NCBI GenBank assembly: GCA_036128855.1
Contig: JAYYPW010000009.1
Location: 8,403 to 72,402, forward strand
DNA from: JAYYPW01 sp036128855
GTDB taxonomy: Bacteria > Pseudomonadota > Gammaproteobacteria > Comchoanobacterales > Comchoanobacteraceae
Reading direction: 5' to 3'
Length of the DNA: 64,000 nucleotides
Every line of letters starts with the position of its first letter. The first letter of the stretch is position 1. Of the stretch, positions 8,585 through 17,145 are shown in pieces. The notes below the pieces were generated by a model. The model ran no database searches. It saw nothing but the letters and a program-made list of their open reading frames with translations, and was not told the DNA's origin. Made by a program: the position numbers and the translations under genes.

Positions 8585-9562
8585 ATGGAGCAAACAATAG
8601 AAGATATTCAACAACTCATCGCAAACGAATTACATGAACTTGAAGTAGTCATCAGCACTCAAGCTCATTCTAAGTCTGAATTAGCAAATTCTGTAATCAA
8701 CCACCTCCTCAAAGCACACTCTAAACGCATCCGCCCCACTATTGTCATTCTCAGCGCACTTGCGAACGGACTCATTCAAGATAGCACTGACCATATCGAA
8801 CTCGCTTGCATTATTGAGTATTTACACACCGCCTCCTTGTTACACGATGATGTGATAGATCATGCAAAAAAAAGAAGAAGCAGAGACACAGCACATACAA
8901 TTTGGGGTAATACAGCAAGTATATTATCAGGCGATTTTTTGCATGCAAAAGCTTTCCAAATGACAACCGACCTCAACTGCTATAGTATTCAACAAGTATT
9001 AGCTGATGCTACTGAGAATGTGATTGAAGGAGAACTGGAACACCTTCATGTAAACCGCAATATAAAAATCACAAAAATGCAGTATCTAAATATCATCGGA
9101 GCAAAAACAGCGAAGTTATTTACACTTAGTAGCCAACTTGGCTGTATGTTAGCAACCGATGATAGCAACAGCATACAAGCCATGGCTGAGTATGGACACC
9201 ATTTAGGTATAATCTTCCAAATAGTCGATGACTGCCTTGATTATCAAGAAAGCAACAGCAAATTGGGCAAACATATTGGACAAGACATTCAAGAAGGTAA
9301 GCCTACACTCCCAATCATCATAGCCTACCAAAAATGCTGTGAGCAAGATCAAGAAAAACTTGCAATACTTTTTCGTGATAAATCAACAACATTAAATGAT
9401 GTAAAACCTTTCCTAGATAAAACACATGCACTTAAAACCTGCTACGATGAAATACATACTGCCGCCGACCTGGCCCGCCAAGCTTTATATAATATACCAA
9501 AAACCCAATATAGAAATGCCCTTGAAAATCTAATTGAATTTGCCTGTAAACGCACCCATTAA
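8585..9562 (+). CDS. ispB: Octaprenyl-type polyprenyl diphosphate synthase
   Basis: This trans-prenyltransferase makes the long isoprenoid side chain of ubiquinone by adding IPP units to farnesyl diphosphate. The 325-residue length matches IspB. Both aspartate-rich motifs are intact: first DDVID at residues 88-92 (within LLHDDVIDHAKKRR) and second DDCLD at 215-219 (within IFQIVDDCLDYQ). The KRIRPTIVILSA and GDFLHAKAF segments also fit. In many gammaproteobacteria ispB sits next to rplU-rpmA in divergent orientation; here only the aldolase gene lies between, so the neighbourhood is partly ancestral. Chain length cannot be fixed by eye, but the gene order and cytochrome bd quinol oxidase downstream fit ubiquinone synthesis. 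Confidence 0.93.
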   Translation: MEQTIEDIQQLIANELHELEVVISTQAHSKSELANSVINHLLKAHSKRIRPTIVILSALANGLIQDSTDHIELACIIEYLHTASLLHDDVIDHAKKRRSRDTAHTIWGNTASILSGDFLHAKAFQMTTDLNCYSIQQVLADATENVIEGELEHLHVNRNIKITKMQYLNIIGAKTAKLFTLSSQLGCMLATDDSNSIQAMAEYGHHLGIIFQIVDDCLDYQESNSKLGKHIGQDIQEGKPTLPIIIAYQKCCEQDQEKLAILFRDKSTTLNDVKPFLDKTHALKTCYDEIHTAADLARQALYNIPKTQYRNALENLIEFACKRTH

Positions 9563-9567
9563 TCTAA

Positions 9568-9606
9568 TGTAAAAATTTTACAAACCCATGACTTTTGGTG
9601 TAAAAT
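9568..9606 (+). promoter_or_regulatory. uvrA promoter with overlapping palindrome
   Basis: TTACAA (9578-9583), 17-base spacer and TAAAAT (9601-9606) form a plausible promoter. A near-perfect palindrome, TGTAAAAATTTTACA (9568-9582), overlaps the -35 and could be an operator. No canonical gammaproteobacterial LexA box (CTGT-N8-ACAG) is present. Confidence 0.4.
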
Positions 9607-9645
9607 AATATTTTATCTTATCTGCCATCTAATAAACGCGCCCAT

Positions 9646-12528
9646 ATGAACAAAAAACTAGAAGACAGAAGACCAAAATACATAAGCATCAAACAAGCCA
9701 AAACTCACAATCTTAAAAATGTAGATGTTGATATACCTGCACAAAGCCTCACAGTAATTACAGGCATATCCGGATCGGGTAAATCCTCATTAGCGTTTGA
9801 CACACTTTTTGCAGAAGGTCAAAGAAGATATGTAGAATCACTATCTACTTATGCTAGACAATTTGTTTCTCTTATGGAAAAACCAGATGTTGAGTCGATA
9901 ACTGGTCTATCGCCAGCTATAGCAATTGAACAAAAATCCGGCATGCATAATCCTAGATCAACCGTTGGGACTGTGACAGAGATATATGATTATATGAGAC
10001 TCATGTTTGCACGCATCGGCGTCGCGCACTGCCCAGAACACAATACAGCATTAAAAGCACAGAATGTTAGCCAAATCGTACAAAAAATATTCACCCTACC
10101 TGCAGAAACAAAAATCATGGTACTCGCCCCCCTACTCAAAGGAAAAAAAGGTGAGCAACGTGCACTGTTAAATAGTTTACAACGTCAAGGTTATATAAGA
10201 GTAATATTGAATGAGGAATTAATTGAACTTGATACATTAGAACAACTACCAAGCAATCAAAAAAACAACTTATCTGTAGTTGTAGATAGACTTAAAATAA
10301 AAGAAGATAATCGGCAGAGACTTGCAGAATCTTTAGAAACCGCACTTGAGCTTGCTGACGGAACAACAAGTATCCTACAAATCAACACCTCAACAGATAA
10401 TGAACCCTGGTTATTCTCTATAAAACTAGCTTGCAAAATATGCGGATATAGCTCACCAACACTCAGCCCAAGAAATTTTTCGTTCAATAGTCCAGAAGGC
10501 GCATGTCAAGATTGCGACGGCATTGGTCACCGGCAAATATTTGATGTCGAGAGAATTATACCAGACCCAGAGTTAAGTATTGCAAATGGTGCCATCAAAG
10601 GCTGGGACAAACCTCAATCTTATTACTACCAGCTTCTTGTTGGGCTTGCAGAGTTCTACCAATTCAGTTTGAATACTCCTTGGAATAAGCTAACCTCTAA
10701 CATTCAAAAAATCATATTACATGGCAGTAATAGGAAAAAAATCCCTTACACCGCCATGGGAATACAAGCGCGATTTAGTATAAACGATCGAGTTTTTGAA
10801 GGCGTACTTAAAAACTTTGAAAGACGTTACCGAGAAACAGACTCAGATATCGTCCGTTCAGAAATCAGTCAATATCTAAGCACACTACCCTGTCCAACTT
10901 GTGATGGCTCTAGACTAGGCACAGTTGCAAGAAACGTAAGGATTCATAGCTTTAACATAGCCGACCTTGTATCCATGTCGGTAAAAAAACTATATCAGAC
11001 GCTCGATAACATCAAACTAACCAAGCAGGATAGCAGCATCGCTGAACCTATATTAAAAGAGATTACCTCACGGTTACGATTTTTAATTAGTGTAGGATTG
11101 GACTATTTAAGCTTAGGACGAAGAGCAGAGACTTTATCAGGCGGTGAAGCACAGAGGATTCGCCTTGCAAGCCAAATCGGATCCGGCCTCACAGGTGTTA
11201 TGTATATTCTTGATGAACCTTCTATTGGACTACACCAAAGAGATAACCAAAGACTAATCAACACCCTATTCACCCTCAGAGATTTAGGAAACTCAGTAGT
11301 AGTTGTAGAACATGATGAAGACACTATGCTACAGGCAGACCACATTATAGATGTTGGACCTGGAGCAGGAAAGCATGGTGGAAAAATTATTGCCAGCTGC
11401 TCTCCACAAGAACTAGAGCACCATAAAACGTCGACAACAGGAAAATTTTTATTCGGAAAAAAACGCATACCAGTACCCAAAAAGCGTAAAAAAGCAGAGC
11501 AAAAAAAATATCTATGTATCAAAGGCGTAAGCACTAACAACCTACAAGACGTTAGTATAGACATTCCCATCGGACTTTTAACAGTAATCACAGGTGTATC
11601 AGGATCTGGAAAATCCAGTCTAATTAATCACACGCTATACCCAGCAGTGCACAACCGCCTCGAACGTTATGACAAGATACGTTGCGAAGGCAGTTACAAA
11701 GATATAGAGGGCACTCAATTTATTGATAAAATTATACGAATTGACCAAAGTCCAATTGGTAGAACCCCTCGCTCAAATCCTGCTACCTATACAGGAATGT
11801 TTAACTTAATTCGTGAGCTTTTCGCTCAAGTACCCGAAGCAAGGAGTAGAGGGTACACTCCAGGTAGGTTTAGCTTCAATGTCAAAGGGGGGAGATGCGA
11901 ATCATGCCAGGGCGATGGCGTTATTAAAGTAGAAATGCACTTTCTTGCAGACGTTTACGTAATGTGTGATACCTGCCAAGGAAAACGATACAATCACGAA
12001 ACTTTACAAGTCCTTTACAAAGGCTACAGCATTGACGAAGTTCTACATATGAGTGTAGCTGAAGCTGCACAATTCTTTAAAGCAATACCTGGTATCGCAA
12101 AAAAATTAGACACACTTCTTGCAGTTGGTCTTGGTTATATGCAACTTGGCCAGAGTGCAACCACACTATCAGGTGGGGAAGCGCAAAGATTGAAGTTATC
12201 AAGAGAACTAGCAAAAAGAAATACAGGAAGAACATTATATATTCTTGATGAGCCTACAACAGGACTTCACTTCCAGGATGTGCAACAACTTTTAGAGGTC
12301 TTACTTGAATTAAGAAATCAAGGCAATACCGTCATAGTAATTGAACATAATTTAGACATAATCAAAACTGCAGATTGGGTTATTGATATAGGGCCAGAAG
12401 GAGGAGATCTTGGCGGAAAACTAGTCGCATCTGGCACACCAGAAAAAGTAAGCAAAGTTGGTGATTCTTATACAGGACAGTTTCTTCAAGACTCTCTTAG
12501 CAAAGCAAGTACAATTAATGAGTCCTAA
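9646..12528 (+). CDS. uvrA: Excinuclease ABC subunit A
   Basis: UvrA is the damage-sensing ATPase of nucleotide excision repair; it loads UvrB at lesions. The 960-residue protein has two ABC modules. Module 1 has Walker A GISGSGKSS near residue 42, a zinc module with CKICG and CQDCDG, signature LSGGEAQRIRLA and Walker B YILDEPSIGLHQRD. Module 2 has Walker A GVSGSGKSS near residue 650, zinc module CESCQGDG and CDTCQGKRY, signature LSGGEAQRLKLS and YILDEPTTGLHFQD. The length is slightly above the usual 940. All catalytic motifs are intact, so the protein should be active. It stands alone behind a promoter overlapped by a palindrome rather than a LexA box. Confidence 0.98.
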   Translation: MNKKLEDRRPKYISIKQAKTHNLKNVDVDIPAQSLTVITGISGSGKSSLAFDTLFAEGQRRYVESLSTYARQFVSLMEKPDVESITGLSPAIAIEQKSGMHNPRSTVGTVTEIYDYMRLMFARIGVAHCPEHNTALKAQNVSQIVQKIFTLPAETKIMVLAPLLKGKKGEQRALLNSLQRQGYIRVILNEELIELDTLEQLPSNQKNNLSVVVDRLKIKEDNRQRLAESLETALELADGTTSILQINTSTDNEPWLFSIKLACKICGYSSPTLSPRNFSFNSPEGACQDCDGIGHRQIFDVERIIPDPELSIANGAIKGWDKPQSYYYQLLVGLAEFYQFSLNTPWNKLTSNIQKIILHGSNRKKIPYTAMGIQARFSINDRVFEGVLKNFERRYRETDSDIVRSEISQYLSTLPCPTCDGSRLGTVARNVRIHSFNIADLVSMSVKKLYQTLDNIKLTKQDSSIAEPILKEITSRLRFLISVGLDYLSLGRRAETLSGGEAQRIRLASQIGSGLTGVMYILDEPSIGLHQRDNQRLINTLFTLRDLGNSVVVVEHDEDTMLQADHIIDVGPGAGKHGGKIIASCSPQELEHHKTSTTGKFLFGKKRIPVPKKRKKAEQKKYLCIKGVSTNNLQDVSIDIPIGLLTVITGVSGSGKSSLINHTLYPAVHNRLERYDKIRCEGSYKDIEGTQFIDKIIRIDQSPIGRTPRSNPATYTGMFNLIRELFAQVPEARSRGYTPGRFSFNVKGGRCESCQGDGVIKVEMHFLADVYVMCDTCQGKRYNHETLQVLYKGYSIDEVLHMSVAEAAQFFKAIPGIAKKLDTLLAVGLGYMQLGQSATTLSGGEAQRLKLSRELAKRNTGRTLYILDEPTTGLHFQDVQQLLEVLLELRNQGNTVIVIEHNLDIIKTADWVIDIGPEGGDLGGKLVASGTPEKVSKVGDSYTGQFLQDSLSKASTINES

Positions 12529-12777
12529 ATGGCAATTTATATCTAAGCATAACTATGTAGAATAGGAAATATATATACCTAATTAGGCCAGAGACCTATT
12601 CAAAAAAAAGTAAACAGCCTTTAATGTTTGAATACTCAATAGAAGAAACATACTGGTCTTAAACTATTTATAAAATATGATTAGGGTAGTCTTTACAAAA
12701 TTATTTCAAATACACAAAAAAAAAATATAAACATAGAGAAATAAGTATTTAATTGTGAGATATTAATAAAAAATTGG

Positions 12778-14193
12778 TTATATAGTGGGCTTTACACCTA
12801 GATCTTCTTCTAAATAAAGTCTTCTAGGAGCGATATCACCAGCACCCGCTGCTTTAATTGTATCTTCATCAAAACCTTGACGAATGCTCGTGCTAGTCTC
12901 TGGAGAAGATTCAGGGTTATGATTAGTTGTATTCTTAGTAGATGAACGGGTAGGAGATTTTCCCAAACTCCGTAGATTGTGCCAAAGGGCGACGGGACCA
13001 TTGTGCCAAAGGGCGACGATAGGATTTGAATTATTTTTAGACCTATCACGATCTGGATGTACAGAGCCTACAACTGTCCAACTGTCTTCTTGTACTGGTG
13101 TACTTACCCCAGACACACCTCCTTCATGCGATTGCGTGTCTACTGAGGATAATAAATTTTGCTCGGAATGGTGAGTTTTTGCAGGGCTAGTGTATAAGCG
13201 ATCCGACACTGATTCAGGTTGTTGCATGGAGCTCCTATGAGGTGAAGCAATTGACTCAGGGCATGTACTGACGGAGGCAAAGGTATTTGGTGGTGTAATC
13301 GCAAATTTCTCAGAACTAGCAATACTGACATTACTATTTGGTGGTGTAATAGAAGATTTTTCAGATCTATCTACACTTACGTTATTACTTGGTGTAGCAA
13401 CACTTTTGCCTAGAGATATTGTATCGACGGCCTGAACTCGATCGTTGATTGCATTGCCTTCCAACTTAATATGCTCTTGCTTAAACGGATTAGTTAAATC
13501 TTCCGAAGGAGCAGCATCAGGTTCAATAAGAGTTATATGTTTATTCTCGAAAAGATGTTCGAATTTTTTGTAAATTCTATTTCTCTTTTCTGATAAGTAA
13601 GAATCTAGGAACATCAAGCTGTTATTAGTTATGATATAAATCATCCCGAAAAGTTTAGCGTATTGTAGATAATAAGATGTATTAAATGTATTGTTTACGC
13701 CAGCTATTGCTGAGTAAACTGCAGGAAATCCAGAAAAAGACATGAAAAAACAGGCGGCCACAACAAATGGAGTAATCAGAATAAAGTGAAACAGTCTTAG
13801 ATTACGCCTGTGTTGATTTACAGTCCCAAGATCGGTCTTTAATCTAGAGTACTTAAGCTGCTCAGAATAAGTTAGATGTCTCCTAGCACTGGATGTAGAT
13901 ATATGACCATTGAGTTCTAATTTGCCAAGGCCCTGATGATCGAAAATCTGTTTAGTTAAAAACATCAGCGCTAGGATGACAGGCAAAAATTGGATAGTAG
14001 TGAAAAACACAGACATTGCAAGCTTACCGTAAGCTACTACTGTAGGGTTAAGAATGCTATGAGTATCGATCGATGTGTAATAGCTAGATTGCATGAAACT
14101 GTACGTGATTATCATGATTAAAAACAAGCTCATTAGGTGAGCACTATAGTTATCGTTTGTTTTCTTTTGAGAGTAGAAGTTGAGTTTTCTCAT
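12778..14193 (-). CDS. Four-span membrane protein with repetitive Ser/Thr/Pro-rich tail
   Basis: No family is recognised. The N-terminal half holds about four membrane spans (around MSLFLIMIITYSF, FFTTIQFLPVILALMFL, FHFILITPFVVAACFF and YAKLFGMIYIITNN). A short helical region and then about 230 residues of low-complexity hydrophilic sequence rich in Ser, Thr, Pro and Asn follow. The tail contains two internal repeats at DNA level (a 51-bp unit and a 24-bp unit, annotated separately). It ends with EEDLGVKPTI. I chose ATG 14193; a GTG at 14229 is also in frame and neither has a clear ribosome binding site. The next gene upstream (15576-14314) has the same architecture, so these are probably a duplicated pair. 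A surface or host-membrane protein with an exposed phosphorylatable tail is a possible reading. Confidence 0.75.
   Translation of the reverse strand: MRKLNFYSQKKTNDNYSAHLMSLFLIMIITYSFMQSSYYTSIDTHSILNPTVVAYGKLAMSVFFTTIQFLPVILALMFLTKQIFDHQGLGKLELNGHISTSSARRHLTYSEQLKYSRLKTDLGTVNQHRRNLRLFHFILITPFVVAACFFMSFSGFPAVYSAIAGVNNTFNTSYYLQYAKLFGMIYIITNNSLMFLDSYLSEKRNRIYKKFEHLFENKHITLIEPDAAPSEDLTNPFKQEHIKLEGNAINDRVQAVDTISLGKSVATPSNNVSVDRSEKSSITPPNSNVSIASSEKFAITPPNTFASVSTCPESIASPHRSSMQQPESVSDRLYTSPAKTHHSEQNLLSSVDTQSHEGGVSGVSTPVQEDSWTVVGSVHPDRDRSKNNSNPIVALWHNGPVALWHNLRSLGKSPTRSSTKNTTNHNPESSPETSTSIRQGFDEDTIKAAGAGDIAPRRLYLEEDLGVKPTI
12976..13018. repeat. 24-bp tandem repeat, about 1.8 copies, within the 12778 gene
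   Basis: ATTGTGCCAAAGGGCGACG occurs at 12976-12994 and again at 13000-13018, offset 24 bp. On the coding strand the two copies encode VALWHNGPVALWHN. The period is a multiple of three, so copy-number change keeps the frame. Confidence 0.9.
13289..13390. repeat. 51-bp imperfect tandem repeat within the 12778 gene
   Basis: Two adjacent 51-bp units (13289-13339 and 13340-13390), each beginning GGTGGTGTAAT on the plus strand, are followed by a partial third. They encode two 17-residue units of the form SNVSxxxSEKxxITPPN. Divergence between the copies shows the duplication is not recent. Confidence 0.85.
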
Positions 14194-14313
14194 GATTGAT
14201 AATAAGTTGTAGATATTTGATATTACCACTTACTAATGGAGAAAACAATCACTAGGCTTAGAAGAAGAAATGAAACAAGGACTAGGGCATGCTAAGAACC
14301 ACTGAGCACAAAA

Positions 14314-15576
14314 TCAAATGGTTCCTCCTAAAGATCCTAGAGATTGTCTGCGCGTCCTCACATTATTATCACCTTTTCTGTAAAGGTCTTCTGATGACGA
14401 GGTGCTTGGTGTTAAATTAAAACTACGGGGAGATAATACAACTCCTGAGTTGTATGGATGGGGAGATTCTCTACCGGCTCCTCCGGACATAAAACCGAAA
14501 TGCTTAAGAGGAGAGTTACTCCTTGAGAGGGAATAGTTATTTTGTACGGGTGCCGGAGAGCACCTGGCCGTCGCTAGACCACTTCTAGGAGAATCAGATC
14601 TTGATAACGAATGTACGTTAAAAGATGAATCCGTCGCATCGGAGCTAGAATTATTTCGGGGTGGGGATTTTGGGGTATTATTGTGTGCCAAAGAGTATAA
14701 CGAGGTATCACTGTTTGAGCGATCTCGCTTTGGATCGAAAAAAGAGGCAAAATCTGAGTTATGCGAGGGAAACCTGAGATTATTAGACTCCTTACTTGGT
14801 GTATGAAATCTTGGCGTACTAAGGCGAGATGAGCCAAGAGATAAATTACCAGAATTGGTATATAAGTCCGTTTGTGTTGAAATATCTTTCGAGGTTGTGT
14901 TTGGGTGTTTGAATCTAGAATCAGCTTTTTTAACGGGCTTGTTGATAGTATTGAAAGTTATAAAATTTGCGATTTTATCAATAACAAATCGTCGCGTCCT
15001 TATGTAAGCAGAACGCAAAAGAACCTGAACCATTAGGCTTGAAGCTGTTAAGACTACTCCGAACCCGAGAAGAGAACCCAGCGGAGAAAAGGCGTTGATA
15101 TTGTTTTTGATAACGATCAAGCAGAATGTAGATACGATACTTAATGCATGAGCGATGGAAGAAATCACAAATAAGGCAATCAGCATCGTAAAATAAATCA
15201 CTTCGAGCTTTTTACGCACATACATACCTTTTTCATGTTTGCTGTCAGGATGCATTTGTAAATAAGTACGCCAAGAAGTAAATGATGGTTTTAGTTTAGT
15301 AGTCAATTTATCTTGAACATCGAAGAAAACTTGACAAAGCGCATATATAAGATAAGAACTAGCAGCTATAACAGCTATAACCTGAACACCTAGCCATACT
15401 ACACCAAAATTTAGCTTTGCATAATCAGCAAATGGCTCTAAAAACACTCTCGATCTAAGCAAGAATACATAAATAGAGAATAGTGCAGACAAATTTATAG
15501 CGAGTACAGTGAAGAATATAACTGAAATAACAATTAAGCCACGAAGATCGGAGAGACTATCTGGAATAGAGTTCAC
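14314..15576 (-). CDS. Four-span membrane protein with SP/RS-rich tail
   Basis: No family is recognised. Four hydrophobic spans lie in residues about 12-215 (for example IVISVIFFTVLAINLSAL, GVQVIAVIAASSYLIYAL and LGFGVVLTASSLMVQVLL). From about residue 230 the chain becomes a Ser/Pro/Arg/Asn-rich tail with many SP and RS pairs: SLSRSDSPRSG, SLSRSNSPLKH, SRLSTPRFHTPS. It closes with VRTRRQSLGSLGG, which fits the RRxS basophilic kinase consensus. The start is GTG 15576, since no ATG stands near the first span; no clear ribosome binding site is seen. It lies 84 bases upstream of the similar 12778-14193 gene and both are probably cotranscribed. SP/RS-rich tails are typical of eukaryotic phosphoproteins, so a host-facing role is a reasonable guess. 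Confidence 0.78.
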   Translation of the reverse strand: MNSIPDSLSDLRGLIVISVIFFTVLAINLSALFSIYVFLLRSRVFLEPFADYAKLNFGVVWLGVQVIAVIAASSYLIYALCQVFFDVQDKLTTKLKPSFTSWRTYLQMHPDSKHEKGMYVRKKLEVIYFTMLIALFVISSIAHALSIVSTFCLIVIKNNINAFSPLGSLLGFGVVLTASSLMVQVLLRSAYIRTRRFVIDKIANFITFNTINKPVKKADSRFKHPNTTSKDISTQTDLYTNSGNLSLGSSRLSTPRFHTPSKESNNLRFPSHNSDFASFFDPKRDRSNSDTSLYSLAHNNTPKSPPRNNSSSDATDSSFNVHSLSRSDSPRSGLATARCSPAPVQNNYSLSRSNSPLKHFGFMSGGAGRESPHPYNSGVVLSPRSFNLTPSTSSSEDLYRKGDNNVRTRRQSLGSLGGTI

Positions 15577-15874
15577 AGTAACAGATGTACGAGGAGTGAT
15601 AATTATACCTTTTGATCAGTGGTCTAATTATTGAATATGCCATATTACTTAGCACAAATAAACTCATTTTCAGAAAAAGTTAATATTTGGACTCAACAAG
15701 TGCAGTCCATATAACTTAGCGATATGTGAGATACTCACATCAAATAACTCCGCCACAGTGAAAGCTATCCATACTTGACCATGATTTAGGATAAAATAAT
15801 GATCTTATCAGGTTGATGGCTGTTTCTTATATGTAAATAATCAATATCTTTAAAGATCGAAAAAGAGTATCTCG
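15577..15874. other. Divergent intergenic region with inverted repeat
   Basis: It separates the SP/RS-tail protein from the permease. At 15724-15740 ATGTGAG-ATA-CTCACAT forms a perfect 7-bp inverted repeat with a 3-base centre, a plausible operator. No ORF or RNA gene was recognised. Confidence 0.45.
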
Positions 15875-15903
15875 TTGCAGAAGGCAAACCGGCATGCTAT
15901 TAT
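15875..15903 (+). promoter_or_regulatory. Sigma70 promoter of the aromatic amino acid permease gene
   Basis: TTGCAG (15875-15880), 17-base spacer, TATTAT (15898-15903), 25 bases before the ATG at 15928. Confidence 0.55.
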
Positions 15904-15927
15904 AGGCGCTTTAAAACTGGATATATC

Positions 15928-17145
15928 ATGAACAAAGAACTAAGCGGAGGCGCAATTGTAGCAGGAACAGCTATAGGCGCAAGCATGCTTGCATTACCTT
16001 TTATGACTGGTGCCGCAGGATTTTGGTATTCATCATTAGGGTTAGTTTTTTGCTATATGTATTCACTCACCACCCTACTCCTCTTACTTGAGGTGACTCT
16101 GTATTGCTCAAATGAAGACGCCAATATTATTAGTATGGCGAGCATGCATCTTGGAAAGGTCGGTGAATACATTACTTGGGGAATATTCCTGATCCTCTTG
16201 TACATCATATCTACGTCGTATATTTCTGGCGGAGGGTCTCTTCTCGGCAGCATAACTACAGCGTATGGAATAACTATAACCAAACCTGTAAGTATGACTG
16301 TTTTCACAATACTATTCGGATTAGTAGCATTTCGAGGCGTATACTTACTTGATATTGTAAATAGAGTGCTCACAACTATATTATTACTTAGCTTTGTTAT
16401 GTTAGTCGTCTCTATTGCTCCATACACCAACCTAAATCAGCTTAGTGGCGGCGAGTTGAAGTATCTGCCCGCAGGATTATCTGTTACGGTCGCAGCATTT
16501 GCTTGCCATTTTGTCGTCCCAAGCTTACGAAAAAACTTTTCTAGCGATGTACAAAGCCTTAAAAGAATGATATGGGTCGGCGCAAGCTTGCCATTAGCTA
16601 TCTACCTAGTCTATCAATTCCTAATAATGTCATTGTTACCTCACGATGGTCCTGGTAGCTTAATCGCCATGGCATCTACTGGAGATCCATTACAAAACTT
16701 ACAAGAAACATTAACTAGTAGCGGTGCAACATTGGTACCTAATCTGATTATAGTGTTTGCAAATTGTGCTATCTTAACCTCTTTTCTTGGAGTAGTTCTC
16801 GCTATCTCAGATTTTCTCGAAGACGGTTTAAAACTACAAAAACACCCACACAAACAAACAATATGTGCGCTTCTCTCTCTCGGGCCTCCGTTTCTAATGG
16901 CTTTATTGATTGGACCTGGAGGATTCACAAAAGCTCTAGACTACTCTGGCTTTCTTGTTAACTTCCTTTTCGGTATCTTACCTATAATGATGGCATGGAA
17001 CGCCCGTTATCGTGAAAAACTTTCATCAACCTATCAGCTACCAGGCGGCAAAACCACCTTGGTCTTATTACTAATCTTATGTTTATGGTTCATGTATAAT
17101 GTCTTCGCAAACACCATGCAATGGCTCCCAACACCAGGGAACTAA
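15928..17145 (+). CDS. Aromatic amino acid permease (TyrP/Mtr, HAAAP family)
   Basis: This family imports tyrosine, tryptophan or phenylalanine through the inner membrane by proton symport. The 405-residue protein opens with GGAIVAGTAIGASMLALPF, the hallmark first half-helix of the HAAAP fold, and has about eleven hydrophobic spans. Segments such as YLPAGLSVTVAAFACHFVVPSL and AILTSFLGVVLAISDFLEDGL match TyrP/Mtr proteins. Family length is about 400. Substrate choice among the aromatic amino acids cannot be read by eye. It ends 46 bases inside the longest possible hemE reading frame, so the two genes are probably cotranscribed. Amino acid scavenging suits a host-dependent bacterium, and Coxiella/Legionella relatives carry several copies of this family. 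Confidence 0.9.
   Translation: MNKELSGGAIVAGTAIGASMLALPFMTGAAGFWYSSLGLVFCYMYSLTTLLLLLEVTLYCSNEDANIISMASMHLGKVGEYITWGIFLILLYIISTSYISGGGSLLGSITTAYGITITKPVSMTVFTILFGLVAFRGVYLLDIVNRVLTTILLLSFVMLVVSIAPYTNLNQLSGGELKYLPAGLSVTVAAFACHFVVPSLRKNFSSDVQSLKRMIWVGASLPLAIYLVYQFLIMSLLPHDGPGSLIAMASTGDPLQNLQETLTSSGATLVPNLIIVFANCAILTSFLGVVLAISDFLEDGLKLQKHPHKQTICALLSLGPPFLMALLIGPGGFTKALDYSGFLVNFLFGILPIMMAWNARYREKLSSTYQLPGGKTTLVLLLILCLWFMYNVFANTMQWLPTPGN

Noticed and set aside
9540..9645. LexA box upstream of uvrA
   Set aside because: No CTGT-N8-ACAG sequence is present; only an AT-rich palindrome of different sequence.
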